DNA of 64,000 nucleotides from contig NZ_PYBW01000109.1 in the NCBI RefSeq assembly GCF_003205575.1, positions 1 through 64,000 on the forward strand, given 5' to 3'. This document shows positions 7,806-17,557 of this stretch, one piece after another. Source of the stretch: Streptomyces tateyamensis (lineage in GTDB: Bacteria > Actinomycetota > Actinomycetes > Streptomycetales > Streptomycetaceae). The notes under the pieces were generated by a model that was given only the letters and a program-made list of their open reading frames with translations, was not told where the DNA came from and did no database searches. A program made the translations under genes and the position numbers. Positions within the stretch are counted from its first letter, which is position 1. Each line of letters opens with the position of its first letter.

Positions 7806-10547
7806 CTACGGCACGGTCCAGCGTTGGGCACCGGTCCCGTTGCAGCCCCAGAGCTGGAGTTGGGTGCCGTCGGTGGTGTTGCTGTTCGGCAGGTCCAGGC
7901 ACAGGCCGGTGGCCGGGTTGACGATCGACCCGTCCGAGCGCGGCCACCACTGCTGGGCGCCGGTGCCGTTGCACTGCCACAGGTCCACCTTGGTGCCCGG
8001 CGTGCTGCCGCTGTGCACGGCGTCCAGGCAGTTGCCGAGGACCTGAAGGCTGCCGTCCGAGGCCAGGGTCCACTGCTGCGCGGCCGTGCCGTTGCAGGTC
8101 CAGAGCTGGATCTTGTTGCCCCAGGTGGTCTGGCTGAGCGAGTCGTCCACGCACTTGCCCGCCAGGCCGGTGATCTGGCCGGTGACCGGGACGGCCGGAC
8201 CGGTGTCGAAGGACGGCGGGGCACCGGCCGCCGCGGTGCCCCAGCCCGGCGAGTCGGTGCTGCTGAGCGTGTAGCCCAGCGTCCCGCCGTGCTGCACGAA
8301 GTCCTCGCTGAGCCAGGGCTGCTGGGACGGCGAGCCGTTCACCTGCAGAGCGGTCACGTAGGGCGTGTTGTCGGTCGCCCCGGGCGCGGTGATGTCGATC
8401 GTCACCCCGTTGCCCCGGGTGATCGTGATCCCCGGGAAGAGCGGGCTGGCCAGCGCCAGTTCGGCCCGCCCGGGGATCTCCGGGTACATCCCGAGCGCGG
8501 CCCAGACCGCCCAGGCGGACATCTGGCCCAGGTCGTCGTTGCCGACCTCGCCGTTCGGCCCCCAGGAGTACAGCGAGGTCAGCGCCTGGCGGACCACGGC
8601 CTCGGTCCGGTCGGGACGGCCGGCGTAGTCGTAGAGCCAGGGGATGGCCGAGGACGGCTCGTTGCCCAGGTAGGCGCCTGCGGCGTTCGGGCCGGCGTTC
8701 AGGCCGGTGCCGAAGAGCGCGTCCAGCCGGGAGACCGCCGCCCCCGCGCCGCCCATCGCGTTGATCAGCCCCTTCGGGTTCTGCGGCACCAGCCAGGTGT
8801 ACTGGGCGCCGTTGCCCTCGATCCAGCCGTTCTGCGAGGTCGGGGTGAAGCCCGGCCAGCTGTGGTCGGCGTTGCGCGGCTGCAGGTACCCGCTGTCGTG
8901 GTTGAACAGGTTGCGCCAGTTCGCCGACTTGTGCAGCAGGTCGTCGTGGATCGCGGTGTCGCCGAGCCGGCCGGCCAGTTGGGAGACCGCGAAGTCGGCG
9001 GTGGCGTACTCCAGGGTCATGGAGCCACCGCCCCAGACGCTGTAGGGCACGAAGCCCTCGCTGTGCTGGCTCTCCTGGGCGGGGCGCTCGTTGTCCTTCA
9101 CGGTGCCCTGCCAGGATTCCCAGAGCAGGTTCCAGTAGTCGAAGTCGGTCGCGCCGAAGGCGTACATGTCGCTGCCGATGATGGGCAGCGGGTCGCCGAC
9201 CATCACGCCGGTGTTGCCGTTCGCCAGCGTCCAGCGGTCCAGGTACCCGGCCTGCGCGCCCTGGTTGACGATCGACTGGGCGACGTCCGAGGCCTCCTTG
9301 GGGGCCAGGAAGGCCAACAGCTGCGCCTGGGAGCGGTAGACGTCCCAGCCCGAGAAGTCGGCGTACTCGGCGTGGCCCGCGGGGACGGTGTGGAGCTGCC
9401 CGTCGAACCCGATGTAGCGGCCGTCCGTGTCGCTGAACACGCTCGGGTCCTGCAGCGCGTGGTAGAGCGCGGTGTAGAAGGTCGCGGTGTCGAAGACGTT
9501 CCCGCCGGTGGCCGCGATCCGCCCGAGCATCGCGTTCCACGCCGTCCGGGTCGCCGCGCTGACCTGCGGGTAGCCGCTCGCCCCCTGCTCGGCCTGCAGG
9601 TTGGCGTACGCGTTGTCCGCGCTGACGAAGGAGATCCCGACCTTCGCCGTGACCGTCCGGTTGGCCGAGGTGTCGAAGGAGACCTGGGCCAGCGACCCGC
9701 CGGTGAGGCTGCTGGTCGCGAACGGGTGGTCGAAGACCACCGAGAAGTACAGCCGGTAGCGGTTCCCGCTGCCGCAGAAGTTGCCGCTGTCGGTGTACCC
9801 GGCGATCCCGTTGGAGCTGAGCGACACACTGCCGGTGGCGGCGTTGAACGCCTTGCCCGCGTCCACCGTCAGCGAGGCCTGCTGGCCCGCCGGGTAGCTG
9901 AACTGGGCGATGCCGGAGCGCTGGGTGACGGTCAGCGCGGTCTTGATCCCGTTGTCGAAGGTGACCGAGTACGTCCCCGGCGAGGCGGCCTCGTTGCTGT
10001 GCGAGAAGGTCGAGTAGCCGGGCGAGCTGCTGCCGAGGAACGGCAGGAACGGGACGTTGCCGTAGTCCCCGCAGCCCGCCCCGGATATGTGGGTGAGGCT
10101 GAATCCGCGGATCCGGGTGTCGTCGTAGTCGTAGCCCCCGTGCTGGTAGGTCACGGTGTCCGGGCTCCACTGGATCATGCCCAGCGGCGCCACCGCGCCG
10201 GGGAAGGTGTTGCCGGCCCCGCCGCCGTTGCCGAAGTCGGTGGCGCCCTGCTGGGTGCCGACGAACGGGTTGACCCACTGGGCCGGGTCGTTGACGGTGT
10301 AGTGCTGCGTCGCGGCCACCGCCTGGGTGGCCCCCTGCAGGCCGGCCGTGGCGGCCACCAGGGTGGCGCAGGCGGTCAGCGCGAGCGCCGCCCGCCGCGG
10401 GCGGGGTGCGAGGTCGTTGGGGCCACGCCGGACAGCGGGGCCGGAGGGACGAACGGGGTTGCCGGGCCGCCGAGTGGGGCGAGCCGGGCGCGGGGGCCGC
10501 TGGGGCCGCAGGTGGCGCGAAATACTAGGGCGTCGCAAGATTCGCAA
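7806..10547 (-). CDS. Secreted GH92 alpha-mannosidase with ricin-type lectin domain
   Basis: About 913 residues. After a long basic leader and an export segment (AALALTACATLVAATAGL) comes a GH92 catalytic region beginning VNPFVGTQQG, with GFSLTHISGAGC and NPEGL-type elements downstream. GH92 enzymes are calcium-dependent exo-mannosidases that remove alpha-1,2-linked mannose from N-glycans or fungal mannan. The C-terminal 130 residues form a CBM13/ricin-B lectin with three QQW/QRW repeats. I placed the start at the TTG at 10547 because GGGAGG lies just upstream; an ATG at 10616 is possible but lacks a ribosome site. Likely scavenging of yeast or fungal mannan; not part of the NRPS cluster. Confidence 0.88.
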   Translation of the reverse strand: MRILRRPSISRHLRPQRPPRPARPTRRPGNPVRPSGPAVRRGPNDLAPRPRRAALALTACATLVAATAGLQGATQAVAATQHYTVNDPAQWVNPFVGTQQGATDFGNGGGAGNTFPGAVAPLGMIQWSPDTVTYQHGGYDYDDTRIRGFSLTHISGAGCGDYGNVPFLPFLGSSSPGYSTFSHSNEAASPGTYSVTFDNGIKTALTVTQRSGIAQFSYPAGQQASLTVDAGKAFNAATGSVSLSSNGIAGYTDSGNFCGSGNRYRLYFSVVFDHPFATSSLTGGSLAQVSFDTSANRTVTAKVGISFVSADNAYANLQAEQGASGYPQVSAATRTAWNAMLGRIAATGGNVFDTATFYTALYHALQDPSVFSDTDGRYIGFDGQLHTVPAGHAEYADFSGWDVYRSQAQLLAFLAPKEASDVAQSIVNQGAQAGYLDRWTLANGNTGVMVGDPLPIIGSDMYAFGATDFDYWNLLWESWQGTVKDNERPAQESQHSEGFVPYSVWGGGSMTLEYATADFAVSQLAGRLGDTAIHDDLLHKSANWRNLFNHDSGYLQPRNADHSWPGFTPTSQNGWIEGNGAQYTWLVPQNPKGLINAMGGAGAAVSRLDALFGTGLNAGPNAAGAYLGNEPSSAIPWLYDYAGRPDRTEAVVRQALTSLYSWGPNGEVGNDDLGQMSAWAVWAALGMYPEIPGRAELALASPLFPGITITRGNGVTIDITAPGATDNTPYVTALQVNGSPSQQPWLSEDFVQHGGTLGYTLSSTDSPGWGTAAAGAPPSFDTGPAVPVTGQITGLAGKCVDDSLSQTTWGNKIQLWTCNGTAAQQWTLASDGSLQVLGNCLDAVHSGSTPGTKVDLWQCNGTGAQQWWPRSDGSIVNPATGLCLDLPNSNTTDGTQLQLWGCNGTGAQRWTVP

Positions 10548-10838
10548 CTGAACCCACCTCCCTGACTTACCGTCAGTGTCCCCCTGCGGAGCGTGATGAA
10601 CCGGCGAATCGTGCATCTGTTCAGCTGTAATTTCCGGCTAGCGGTTGACAGCGGCTTCTTGACCCTGCTCACTCTGGCGCCAAATCAGGGTCAGCGGCTG
10701 GCGCGGACGCTCACGGATCGTCAGGTCGGGGTGTGGAAGGGGCCGCGGTCCAGATACTGGTGACCGGCCGCGCGCGACCCGTGCCCGCGGCCTCGACGCA
10801 CGAAGACCGGGACGGGCAGCCGTCCACGAGGAGTGACC

Positions 10839-12518
10839 GTGACCCACCCCACCCCGACCGAGCGCTACCGCGCCGCCCGGGACCTGATGCTGCGCCGGCG
10901 GTCGGCCGACCCCGAGCCCTTCCACTGGCCCGACCTGGGCGAGCGGTTCAACTGGGCCCTCGACTGGTTCGACGCCATCGCCCGCGGCAACGACCGCACG
11001 GCACTCTGGCTGGTCGAGCAGGACGGGTCCGAGGCCCGGTACAGCTTCGCCGAACTGGCCCACCGGTCCGACCAGGTGGCCCACCATCTGGCCGGCCTCG
11101 GCGTGCGCAAGGGCGACCGGGTGCTGCTGATGCTCGGCAACCAGGTCGAGCTCTGGGAGGCGATGCTGGCGGTGATGAAGCTCGGCGCCGTGACCATGCC
11201 GACCACCACCGCACTCGGCCCCGCCGACCTGGCCGACCGGATCACCCGCGGCCGGGCCGCGCACGTGGTCGCCAACGCCGCCGACACGGCGAAGTTCACC
11301 GGTAGCGGGGTGACCCGGATCGTGGTCGGCGGCCCCGTCGAGGGCTGGGCCGCCTTCGAGGACGCGTACCTGATCGCCGACCCCGCGCCGCTGCCCGCCG
11401 TCACCGCCGCCGAGGACCCGCTGCTGGTCTACTTCACCAGCGGCACCACCAGCCGCCCCAAGCTGGTCCAGCACACCCAGGTCTCCTACCCGGTCGGCCA
11501 CCTCACCACGATGGCCTGGGCCGGCCTGCGCCCCGGCGACGTGCACCTCAACATCAGCTCCCCCGGCTGGGCCAAGCACGCCTGGAGCTGCTTCTTCGCG
11601 CCGTGGATCGCCGAGGCGACGATCTTCGTGCACAACTACACCCGCTTCGACCCGGCCCGGCTGCTGGCCGAGCTGCGCCGGGCCGAGGTGACCACCTTCT
11701 GCGCGCCGCCCACGGTCTGGCGGATGCTCATCCAGGCCGACCTGTCCGGCGGCCCCGGCACCCTGCGCGAGCTGTTCGCGGCCGGCGAGCCGCTCAACCC
11801 CGAGGTGATCGCCCAGGTCGAGCGGCACTGGGGCCTGACCATCCGGGACGGCTTCGGGCAGACCGAGACCACCCTGCTGATCGGCAACCTGCCCGGCGAC
11901 CCGGTCAAGCCCGGCTCGATGGGCCGCCCGCTGCCCGGCGTGCCGGTGGTGCTGGTCGACCCGGTGAGCGGCGAGCCGGCCGACGAGGGCGAGATCTGCC
12001 TGGACCTGGCGCAGCGTCCGGTCAACCTGATGACCGGTTACCTGGACGACGAGGAGCGCAACGCCGAGGCGATGGCCGGCGGCTACTACCACACCGGCGA
12101 CGTGGCGAGCCGGGACGCCGACGGGCAGATCACCTACATCGGCCGCACCGACGACGTGTTCAAGGCCTCCGACTACAAGGTCTCGCCGTTCGAGCTGGAG
12201 AGCGTGCTGATCGAGCACCCGGCCGTGGCCGAGGCCGCCGTGGTCCCCGCGCCCGACCCGACCCGGCTGGCGGTGCCCAAGGCCTACGTGGCGCTGGCCC
12301 CGGGCTGGGAGCCGACCCGGGAGACGGCGCTGGCCATCCTGCGCCACGCCCGCGAGAACCTGGCCCCCTACCTGCGGGTGCGCCGGCTGGAGTTCTTCGA
12401 GCTGCCGAAGACGATCTCCGGCAAGATCCGCCGGGTCGAGCTGCGCACCCGCGAGCAGCAGGGCGCGGAGCTGGCCGGCGAGTGGCGCGACGACCAGTTC
12501 CCCGAGCTGAAGGGGTGA
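10839..12518 (+). CDS. Acyl-CoA synthetase (medium-chain/benzoate type)
   Basis: A 559-residue ANL adenylating enzyme: P-loop FTSGTTSRPKLV, aromatic motif GFGQTETT, hinge region YYHTGDVASRD, GRTDDVFKASDYKVSPFELE and C-terminal catalytic lysine in PKTISGKIRRVEL. The sequence style fits medium-chain or aromatic acyl-CoA ligases, which form acyl-AMP and then acyl-CoA. GTG 10839 is 5 bases after a perfect GAGGAG; the GTG at 10833 overlaps that site. A hairpin follows at 12564. It is the last gene before the NRPS operon and could supply an acyl-CoA to it or belong to primary metabolism. Confidence 0.85.
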   Translation: MTHPTPTERYRAARDLMLRRRSADPEPFHWPDLGERFNWALDWFDAIARGNDRTALWLVEQDGSEARYSFAELAHRSDQVAHHLAGLGVRKGDRVLLMLGNQVELWEAMLAVMKLGAVTMPTTTALGPADLADRITRGRAAHVVANAADTAKFTGSGVTRIVVGGPVEGWAAFEDAYLIADPAPLPAVTAAEDPLLVYFTSGTTSRPKLVQHTQVSYPVGHLTTMAWAGLRPGDVHLNISSPGWAKHAWSCFFAPWIAEATIFVHNYTRFDPARLLAELRRAEVTTFCAPPTVWRMLIQADLSGGPGTLRELFAAGEPLNPEVIAQVERHWGLTIRDGFGQTETTLLIGNLPGDPVKPGSMGRPLPGVPVVLVDPVSGEPADEGEICLDLAQRPVNLMTGYLDDEERNAEAMAGGYYHTGDVASRDADGQITYIGRTDDVFKASDYKVSPFELESVLIEHPAVAEAAVVPAPDPTRLAVPKAYVALAPGWEPTRETALAILRHARENLAPYLRVRRLEFFELPKTISGKIRRVELRTREQQGAELAGEWRDDQFPELKG

Positions 12519-12563
12519 CGCCGGCCTGACGACTGCCGCCGGGCCCGGCCCGGCCGATCACCT

Positions 12564-12596
12564 CCGGTCGGGGCGGCCACTGGTGGCCCCGACCGG
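12564..12596 (+). terminator. Hairpin terminator after the acyl-CoA synthetase gene
   Basis: Stem of 11 bp, CCGGTCGGGGC (12564-12574) with its complement at 12586-12596, loop of 11 bases. It separates the acyl-CoA synthetase gene from the promoter of the NRPS operon. Confidence 0.65.
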
Positions 12597-12681
12597 TCGT
12601 CGGGCGCAGGGCGCCGGGCAGTCCGCGCACCCCCCAAACTGCCCACCGGGCACAGGTGGCCGCGCAGTGGATGGCAATCGA

Positions 12682-12713
12682 ACCTTGACCCTCAAGGTGG
12701 TCTATGCCAATCT
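12682..12713 (+). promoter_or_regulatory. Candidate promoter and operator of the NRPS operon
   Basis: TTGACC (12685-12690), 17-base spacer, CAATCT (12708-12713). The -35 box lies inside a perfect inverted repeat ACCTTGA-CCC-TCAAGGT (12682-12698), the usual position of a repressor or activator site. The gene begins 80 bases downstream. Confidence 0.45.
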
Positions 12714-12721
12714 CTCAGCCA

Positions 12722-12733
12722 GGTCTGGACCAT
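12722..12733 (+). promoter_or_regulatory. Shared 12-bp motif GGTCTGGACCAT, copy 1
   Basis: GGTCTGGACCAT lies between the candidate promoter and the first gene of the rightward NRPS operon. It contains the palindrome GGTC-TG-GACC. The identical 12 bases occur in the other orientation upstream of the free condensation-domain gene (29382-29393). Confidence 0.4.
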
Positions 12734-12792
12734 TGCCGTGGCGCGAGGCACCGGCAGCCGACGGAGCTTCCACGGGGGACGTGTCACTTTCC

Positions 12793-14334
12793 ATGCAGCA
12801 AAGCGCACTTGACCACAGAACCGACCCGGCGCCGGCACCCCGCAGCTCGGCGCAGGGCTCCCGGACGGTCCACGGGCTGTTGGACCTGCGGGCCGCGGCA
12901 CAGCCCGACCGGACCGCGATCAGCACCGACACCGGCACCCGGCTGACCTTCGCCGACTGGCGGGACCGCTCGGTGCGCGCCGCCCGCGCCCTGGTGGCCC
13001 GCGGGGTCCGGCCCGGCGACCGGGTGGGCCTGGTCTTCGGGCTCCGCGACTGGCCGGAATTCGCTGTCCAGTACTGCGCGGTGACCCGGGCGGGCGCCGT
13101 CGCGGTGCCGATCTCGGACGGGCGTCCGGCCGAGGCGGTCGGCGGCCTGCTGGAGCACTGCGGCGCCAGTGCCGTGGTGGCCGGCGCCGGCGCCTCGGTG
13201 CCGCTCGGCCCGTGGTGGATCGCCGCACCGGCCGAACTGGCCGCCGAGGCGGCCGAGTCCGGGGCGGCGGCGGTCCAGCTGCCAGAGGTGGCAGCGGCCG
13301 ATCCGGCCCAGGTGCTCTACACCTCCGGCACCACCGGCCGCCCGATGGGCGTGCTCGCCAGCCACGGCAACGTGGTGCACGGCACCCGCCCGCTGGCCCG
13401 GCACCGCCCGCTGGCGCACTCGGAGGAGTTCCTGCACGCCTTCGCGGTCGGCACCAACGCCGGCCAGACCATGCTGGTCAACGCGCTCGACGCGCACCCG
13501 GCCGCCCTGGTGGCCACCCGCTTCACCCCGGGCCGGTTCGCCCGGCTGATCGAACAGCGGTCGGTGGGCAGCGTGTTCGTGGTTCCGGCGATGGCGGCCG
13601 AACTGCTCGGCGCCGGCGTGCAGGAGCGCCACGACCTCTCCTCGGTGCGCCTGTTCGGCTCCACCGCTGCCGCCCTGCCGCCCAGCGTGGCGACCGCGCT
13701 GACCGCGGCCTTCCCGAACGCCGTGGTGGTCAACTACTACACCTCCACCGAGGCCGCACCGGCCCAGACCGCGATGGTCTTCGACCCCTCCCGCCCCACC
13801 GCGCTCGGCCTGGCCGCCCGTGGCGCCGTCATGGTCGCGGGACCGGACGGCCGGCCGCTGCCGGCCGGCGAGACCGGGGACGTCCTCCTGCGCTCCCCCG
13901 GCGCCCAGCGCGCCTACTACCGCGACGCCGAGGCCGGCGCGGCGGTGTTCCGGTCCGGCTGGGTGCGGATGGGCGACGTCGGCTACCTGGACCCGGACGG
14001 CTACCTGCACCTGGTGGACCGGGCCTCGGACGTCATCAAGTCCGGTGCCTACAAGGTCTCCACGCTCCAGGTGGAGTCCGTGGCGCTGGAGCACCCGGGC
14101 GTGGCCGACGTGGCCGTGGTCGGCCTGCCGCACCCGGTGCTCGGGACCAGCGTGGCCGCCGCCGTGGTCCCGGCCGCCGGAACCGCGTTCGACCCGGCCG
14201 CCCTGCGCTCCTTCCTGGCCGAACGGCTGGCCGCGCACGAGATCCCCAGCACCATCCGCACCCTGGACGTGCTGCCGCGCAACGAGGCGGGCAAACCGCT
14301 CAAGCGCGCCATCCGCGAGCTGCTGGCCACCTGA
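12793..14334 (+). CDS. Acyl-AMP ligase, first gene of the NRPS operon
   Basis: A 513-residue free-standing adenylating enzyme: LYTSGTTGRPMG, YYTSTEAA, MGDVGYLDPDGY, VDRASDVIKSGAYKVS and a final lysine region EAGKPLKRAI. It probably activates a carboxylic acid as acyl-AMP and loads it on a carrier protein, for which the free carrier at 17554 or the first NRPS module is the natural acceptor. The ATG at 12793 is used; GTG 12781 in the same frame is closer to a GGGGGA site and cannot be excluded. The promoter region upstream has an inverted repeat. The substrate cannot be read from the sequence. Confidence 0.8.
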   Translation: MQQSALDHRTDPAPAPRSSAQGSRTVHGLLDLRAAAQPDRTAISTDTGTRLTFADWRDRSVRAARALVARGVRPGDRVGLVFGLRDWPEFAVQYCAVTRAGAVAVPISDGRPAEAVGGLLEHCGASAVVAGAGASVPLGPWWIAAPAELAAEAAESGAAAVQLPEVAAADPAQVLYTSGTTGRPMGVLASHGNVVHGTRPLARHRPLAHSEEFLHAFAVGTNAGQTMLVNALDAHPAALVATRFTPGRFARLIEQRSVGSVFVVPAMAAELLGAGVQERHDLSSVRLFGSTAAALPPSVATALTAAFPNAVVVNYYTSTEAAPAQTAMVFDPSRPTALGLAARGAVMVAGPDGRPLPAGETGDVLLRSPGAQRAYYRDAEAGAAVFRSGWVRMGDVGYLDPDGYLHLVDRASDVIKSGAYKVSTLQVESVALEHPGVADVAVVGLPHPVLGTSVAAAVVPAAGTAFDPAALRSFLAERLAAHEIPSTIRTLDVLPRNEAGKPLKRAIRELLAT

Positions 14335-14365
14335 GGCCCACCGGCCCTCCCCCAGCTCGCCGCAC

Positions 14366-14378
14366 TGACGATCCGTCA
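14366..14378. repeat. Inverted repeat TGACG-ATC-CGTCA
   Basis: One of at least five copies of TGACG-N3-CGTCA in gaps of this window (others at 3286, 26999, 31783 and 63650). This copy lies between the acyl-AMP ligase gene and the first NRPS gene. Confidence 0.7.
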
Positions 14379-14437
14379 TCTCCACCTGTTCACAGGGTCC
14401 CGCCTCCCCAGCCCCTGACACCGAAGTGAGTCCCCCC

Positions 14438-17400
14438 ATGCCCGACTCCGTCGCGATCCCGGCCGGCCCCGCCCAGCAGGGCGTCTGGCTCACCGAGCGG
14501 CTCGGCGCCGCCCGCACCAGCTACCACCTCCCGGTGCGGATCTCCTTCGACCGGGTCGACCCGGTCGCACTGCGCACCGCCTGTGCGGGCGTGACGGCCC
14601 GCCACCCGGCGCTGCGCAGCTGTCTGACCGAGCGTGAGGGAATCCTCGCACTCGTGCCCTGCGCGGCCGAGCCGACCATGACCGAGAGCACGGCGGCGGA
14701 CTCGCCCGCCGCCCTCACCAAGCTGCTCGAGGAGGAGAGCGCCCGCCCGTTCGCGCTGGAGCACGGGCCGCTGGTCCGGTTCACCCTGTTCCACGGCCCG
14801 GCGGGCTCGGCCGAGTTGCTGGTGGTCGCCCACCACGCGGTCTTCGACGGGATGAGCAAGGACCTGCTGGTCGCCGACCTGGCGGCGGCCTACAACGCGG
14901 CCCTGACCGGTTCCGACACCGACGCCCGGCTCGGCACCCCCGCCCGACCCGCCCACCTGCCCGTACCGGATGCGGCGCTGGTCAAGGCGGCCGCCGACTG
15001 GTTCGCCCCGCGCTGGGCGGACCCGGCGGACCTGGTGCTGCCCGGGGTGCGCCGCGCGGTGCTCGGCGCGGGCGCCGGCCAGGCCCTCACCCGGCGGCTC
15101 GACCGGGCCGCACTGGCCGCCGCCGCCCAGGCCTGCCAGGTGACCACCTTCGAGTTCGTGCTGACCGCCGTCCACGCGCTGCTGCGCCGCTACGGCAACC
15201 CGAACGCGCCGGTGTCCCTGGCGCTCTCCACCCGGACCCCCGAACTGGCCGGGGAGATCGGCCTGTTCGTCAACGAGCTGCCGCACCACGCACCCGCCGC
15301 CGGCGCCGCCCCCTCCTTCGCCGAGTTCGCCGCCGCCGTCCGCACCGAGCTGCGCGAGCTGTACCGGTTCCGCACCGTGCCGTTCGGCGCGGCGGCCGGC
15401 GGGCTCAGCCCGCGGGTGGGCCTGACCCCGGTCTCGTTCAGCTACCGCCGCCGCGGCGCCGAGCCGCAGTTCACCGGGAGCACCACCCGGGTCGACTGGA
15501 TGGTCTTCAACGGGACCGCGCGCAACACCCTGCACCTGCAGGCGGTGGAGTCCGCCGAGGAGTGCGAGCTGAGCCTGCAGTTCGACCCGTCGGTGCTGTC
15601 CCCGGAGGCCGCCGAGCGGATCGCCGACCACCTCGGGAACCTGCTGGCGGCGGCCGCGGCCACCCCGACCCTGGCGCTGGACGCGCTGCCGCTGCTCGGC
15701 GAGGAGGAGTTCCGGCTGGTCACCGAGGCCTGGAACGACACCGCCCGCGCCTACCCGGCCGACCGCACCGTGCTCGACCTGTTCGACGCGCACGCCGCCG
15801 GGCAGCCGGACGCGGTGGCCGTCACCGCCGTCGACACCAGCCTGACGTACCGCCAGCTCCACCAGCAGTCGGTCGACCTGGCGCACCGCCTGGTCGCGGC
15901 CGGGGTCCGCCCCGGCAGCCTGGTGGGCCTGCACCTGCGGCGCAGCTCGCGGCTGCCGGTCGCGCTGCTCGCGGTGCTCCGGGCCGGCGCGGCCTACCTG
16001 CCGCTCGACCCCGGCTACCCCGCCGAGCGCCTGGCCCTGGTGCTGGCCGACTCCGGCGCCGCGCTGCTGCTGGCCGACCTGGACCCGGCCGCCGAGGTGG
16101 CCGCCGCGGCGCCGACCGTGCTGCGCCTGGACCAGCCCGCCGAGCCCGTGGCCGGGACCGCCGCCCCGGTGCCCGCGGAGCATGAGGCCGCCCCGCCGCT
16201 CACCGAGCCCCTGACCGGGACCGCCGCCCCGCTGCCCGTCGCCACCCCGGCGGACCGGGCCTACGTGCTCTACACCTCCGGCTCGACCGGCCGCCCCAAG
16301 GGCGTGGCCGTGGGCCACCGCGCGCTGGTCAACCTGCTCAGCTCCTTCGCCGACCAACTGGACTGCGGCCCCGAGGACGGCTGGCTCGGGCTGACCTCGC
16401 TCTCCTTCGACATCGCCGGCCTGGAGCTGTTCCTGCCGCTGGTCACCGGCGCCCGGCTGGTGCTGGTCGGCGACGGCCTGGCCCTGGACGGGCCGGCCCT
16501 GACCGAATTGCTGCGGCGCGAGCGGGTCAGCCACGTGCAGGCCACCCCGTCCGGCTGGCGGGTGCTGCTCAGCGGGGACGGGCTGCCCCCGGGGCTGACC
16601 GCGCTGGTCGGCGGCGAGGCGCTGCCGCTGCCGCTGGCCCGCGAGCTGCGCGCCCGGGTGGCGCGGCTGTTCAACGTGTACGGGCCGACCGAGACCACCA
16701 TCTGGTCCACCTGCGCGGAGCTGCCGGTGGCCCCCGAGCGGATCCGGATCGGCCGACCGATCGCCAACACCCGGGCGTACGTGCTGGATCCGCTGCACCG
16801 CCCGCTACCGGTGGGCGTTCCCGGCGAGCTCTACCTGGGCGGCGACGGGGTGGCCGAGGGCTACCTGGACCGGCCCGAGCTGACCGCCGAACGGTTCGTC
16901 ACCGACCCCTACGCGGGCGGGCGGATGTACCGCACCGGGGACCTGGCGGCCTGGACCGAGGACGGCGAGCTGGACTTCCTGGGCCGGCTCGACCACCAGG
17001 TGAAGATCCGCGGGCACCGGATCGAGCTCGGCGAGATCGAGTCCGCGCTGCTGGAGCACCCGGCGGTCGCCGAAGCGGCCGTCGCCGTCGACCAGGATGC
17101 GGCCGGTGAACCGCGGCTGGTCGGCTACCTGGTCGCCGCGGCCGCCGTACCCGGGCCGGCCGAGCTGCGCGCGCACCTGTCGCGCACCCTGCCCGGCGCG
17201 ATGGTCCCGCAGCTGTTCCTGGTGCTGCCCGCGATGCCGCTGACCCCCAACGGGAAGCTGGACCGGCGCGCCCTGCCGGCCGCACCCGCCACCGTGGCCG
17301 AGCCCGTCGCCATCCGCCACGGCGCCGGCGCGGGCGACCCGGTCGAGGCCGAGCTCTGCGCGATCTGCTCCGAGGTGCTCGGTCTGCCGGACATCGGGGT

Positions 17401-17557
17401 GGACGAGGACCTGTTCGACCTGGGCGCGCACTCGCTGAGCTTCATCCAGATCGCGGCCCGGATCCGCAAGTCCTTCGACGTCGACCTCGACCTCGACGTC
17501 TTCTTCGAGACCCCGACCGTGGCCGAGCTGGCCGAGGCCGTGAAGGAGTCCCAGTGA
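14438..17557 (+). CDS. NRPS module C-A-T, predicted glycine-activating
   Basis: A 1039-residue single module. Condensation domain at residues 5-430 with HHAVFDG (132-138). Adenylation domain about 440-930: LYTSGSTGRPKG, NVYGPTETTIW, MYRTGDLA, and LTPNGKLDRRAL. Carrier domain about 950-1035 with FDLGAHSL, Ser999 carrying phosphopantetheine. Reading the specificity pocket by eye (FDIAGLELF, VQATPS, LVGGEA, NVYG, IW) gives D-I-L-Q-V-G-V-I-W, nearly the classic glycine code DILQLGLIW. An N-terminal C domain with no module upstream suggests it accepts an acyl or aminoacyl starter from a separate carrier. The start is the ATG at 14438; GTG 14426 is also in frame. It ends in a GTGA overlap with the next gene. 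Confidence 0.93.
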   Translation: MPDSVAIPAGPAQQGVWLTERLGAARTSYHLPVRISFDRVDPVALRTACAGVTARHPALRSCLTEREGILALVPCAAEPTMTESTAADSPAALTKLLEEESARPFALEHGPLVRFTLFHGPAGSAELLVVAHHAVFDGMSKDLLVADLAAAYNAALTGSDTDARLGTPARPAHLPVPDAALVKAAADWFAPRWADPADLVLPGVRRAVLGAGAGQALTRRLDRAALAAAAQACQVTTFEFVLTAVHALLRRYGNPNAPVSLALSTRTPELAGEIGLFVNELPHHAPAAGAAPSFAEFAAAVRTELRELYRFRTVPFGAAAGGLSPRVGLTPVSFSYRRRGAEPQFTGSTTRVDWMVFNGTARNTLHLQAVESAEECELSLQFDPSVLSPEAAERIADHLGNLLAAAAATPTLALDALPLLGEEEFRLVTEAWNDTARAYPADRTVLDLFDAHAAGQPDAVAVTAVDTSLTYRQLHQQSVDLAHRLVAAGVRPGSLVGLHLRRSSRLPVALLAVLRAGAAYLPLDPGYPAERLALVLADSGAALLLADLDPAAEVAAAAPTVLRLDQPAEPVAGTAAPVPAEHEAAPPLTEPLTGTAAPLPVATPADRAYVLYTSGSTGRPKGVAVGHRALVNLLSSFADQLDCGPEDGWLGLTSLSFDIAGLELFLPLVTGARLVLVGDGLALDGPALTELLRRERVSHVQATPSGWRVLLSGDGLPPGLTALVGGEALPLPLARELRARVARLFNVYGPTETTIWSTCAELPVAPERIRIGRPIANTRAYVLDPLHRPLPVGVPGELYLGGDGVAEGYLDRPELTAERFVTDPYAGGRMYRTGDLAAWTEDGELDFLGRLDHQVKIRGHRIELGEIESALLEHPAVAEAAVAVDQDAAGEPRLVGYLVAAAAVPGPAELRAHLSRTLPGAMVPQLFLVLPAMPLTPNGKLDRRALPAAPATVAEPVAIRHGAGAGDPVEAELCAICSEVLGLPDIGVDEDLFDLGAHSLSFIQIAARIRKSFDVDLDLDVFFETPTVAELAEAVKESQ

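Noticed and set aside
7653..10565. A 970-residue frame antisense to the GH92 gene
   Set aside because: Val/Arg/Gly-rich without motifs; the GH92 frame on the minus strand is clear.
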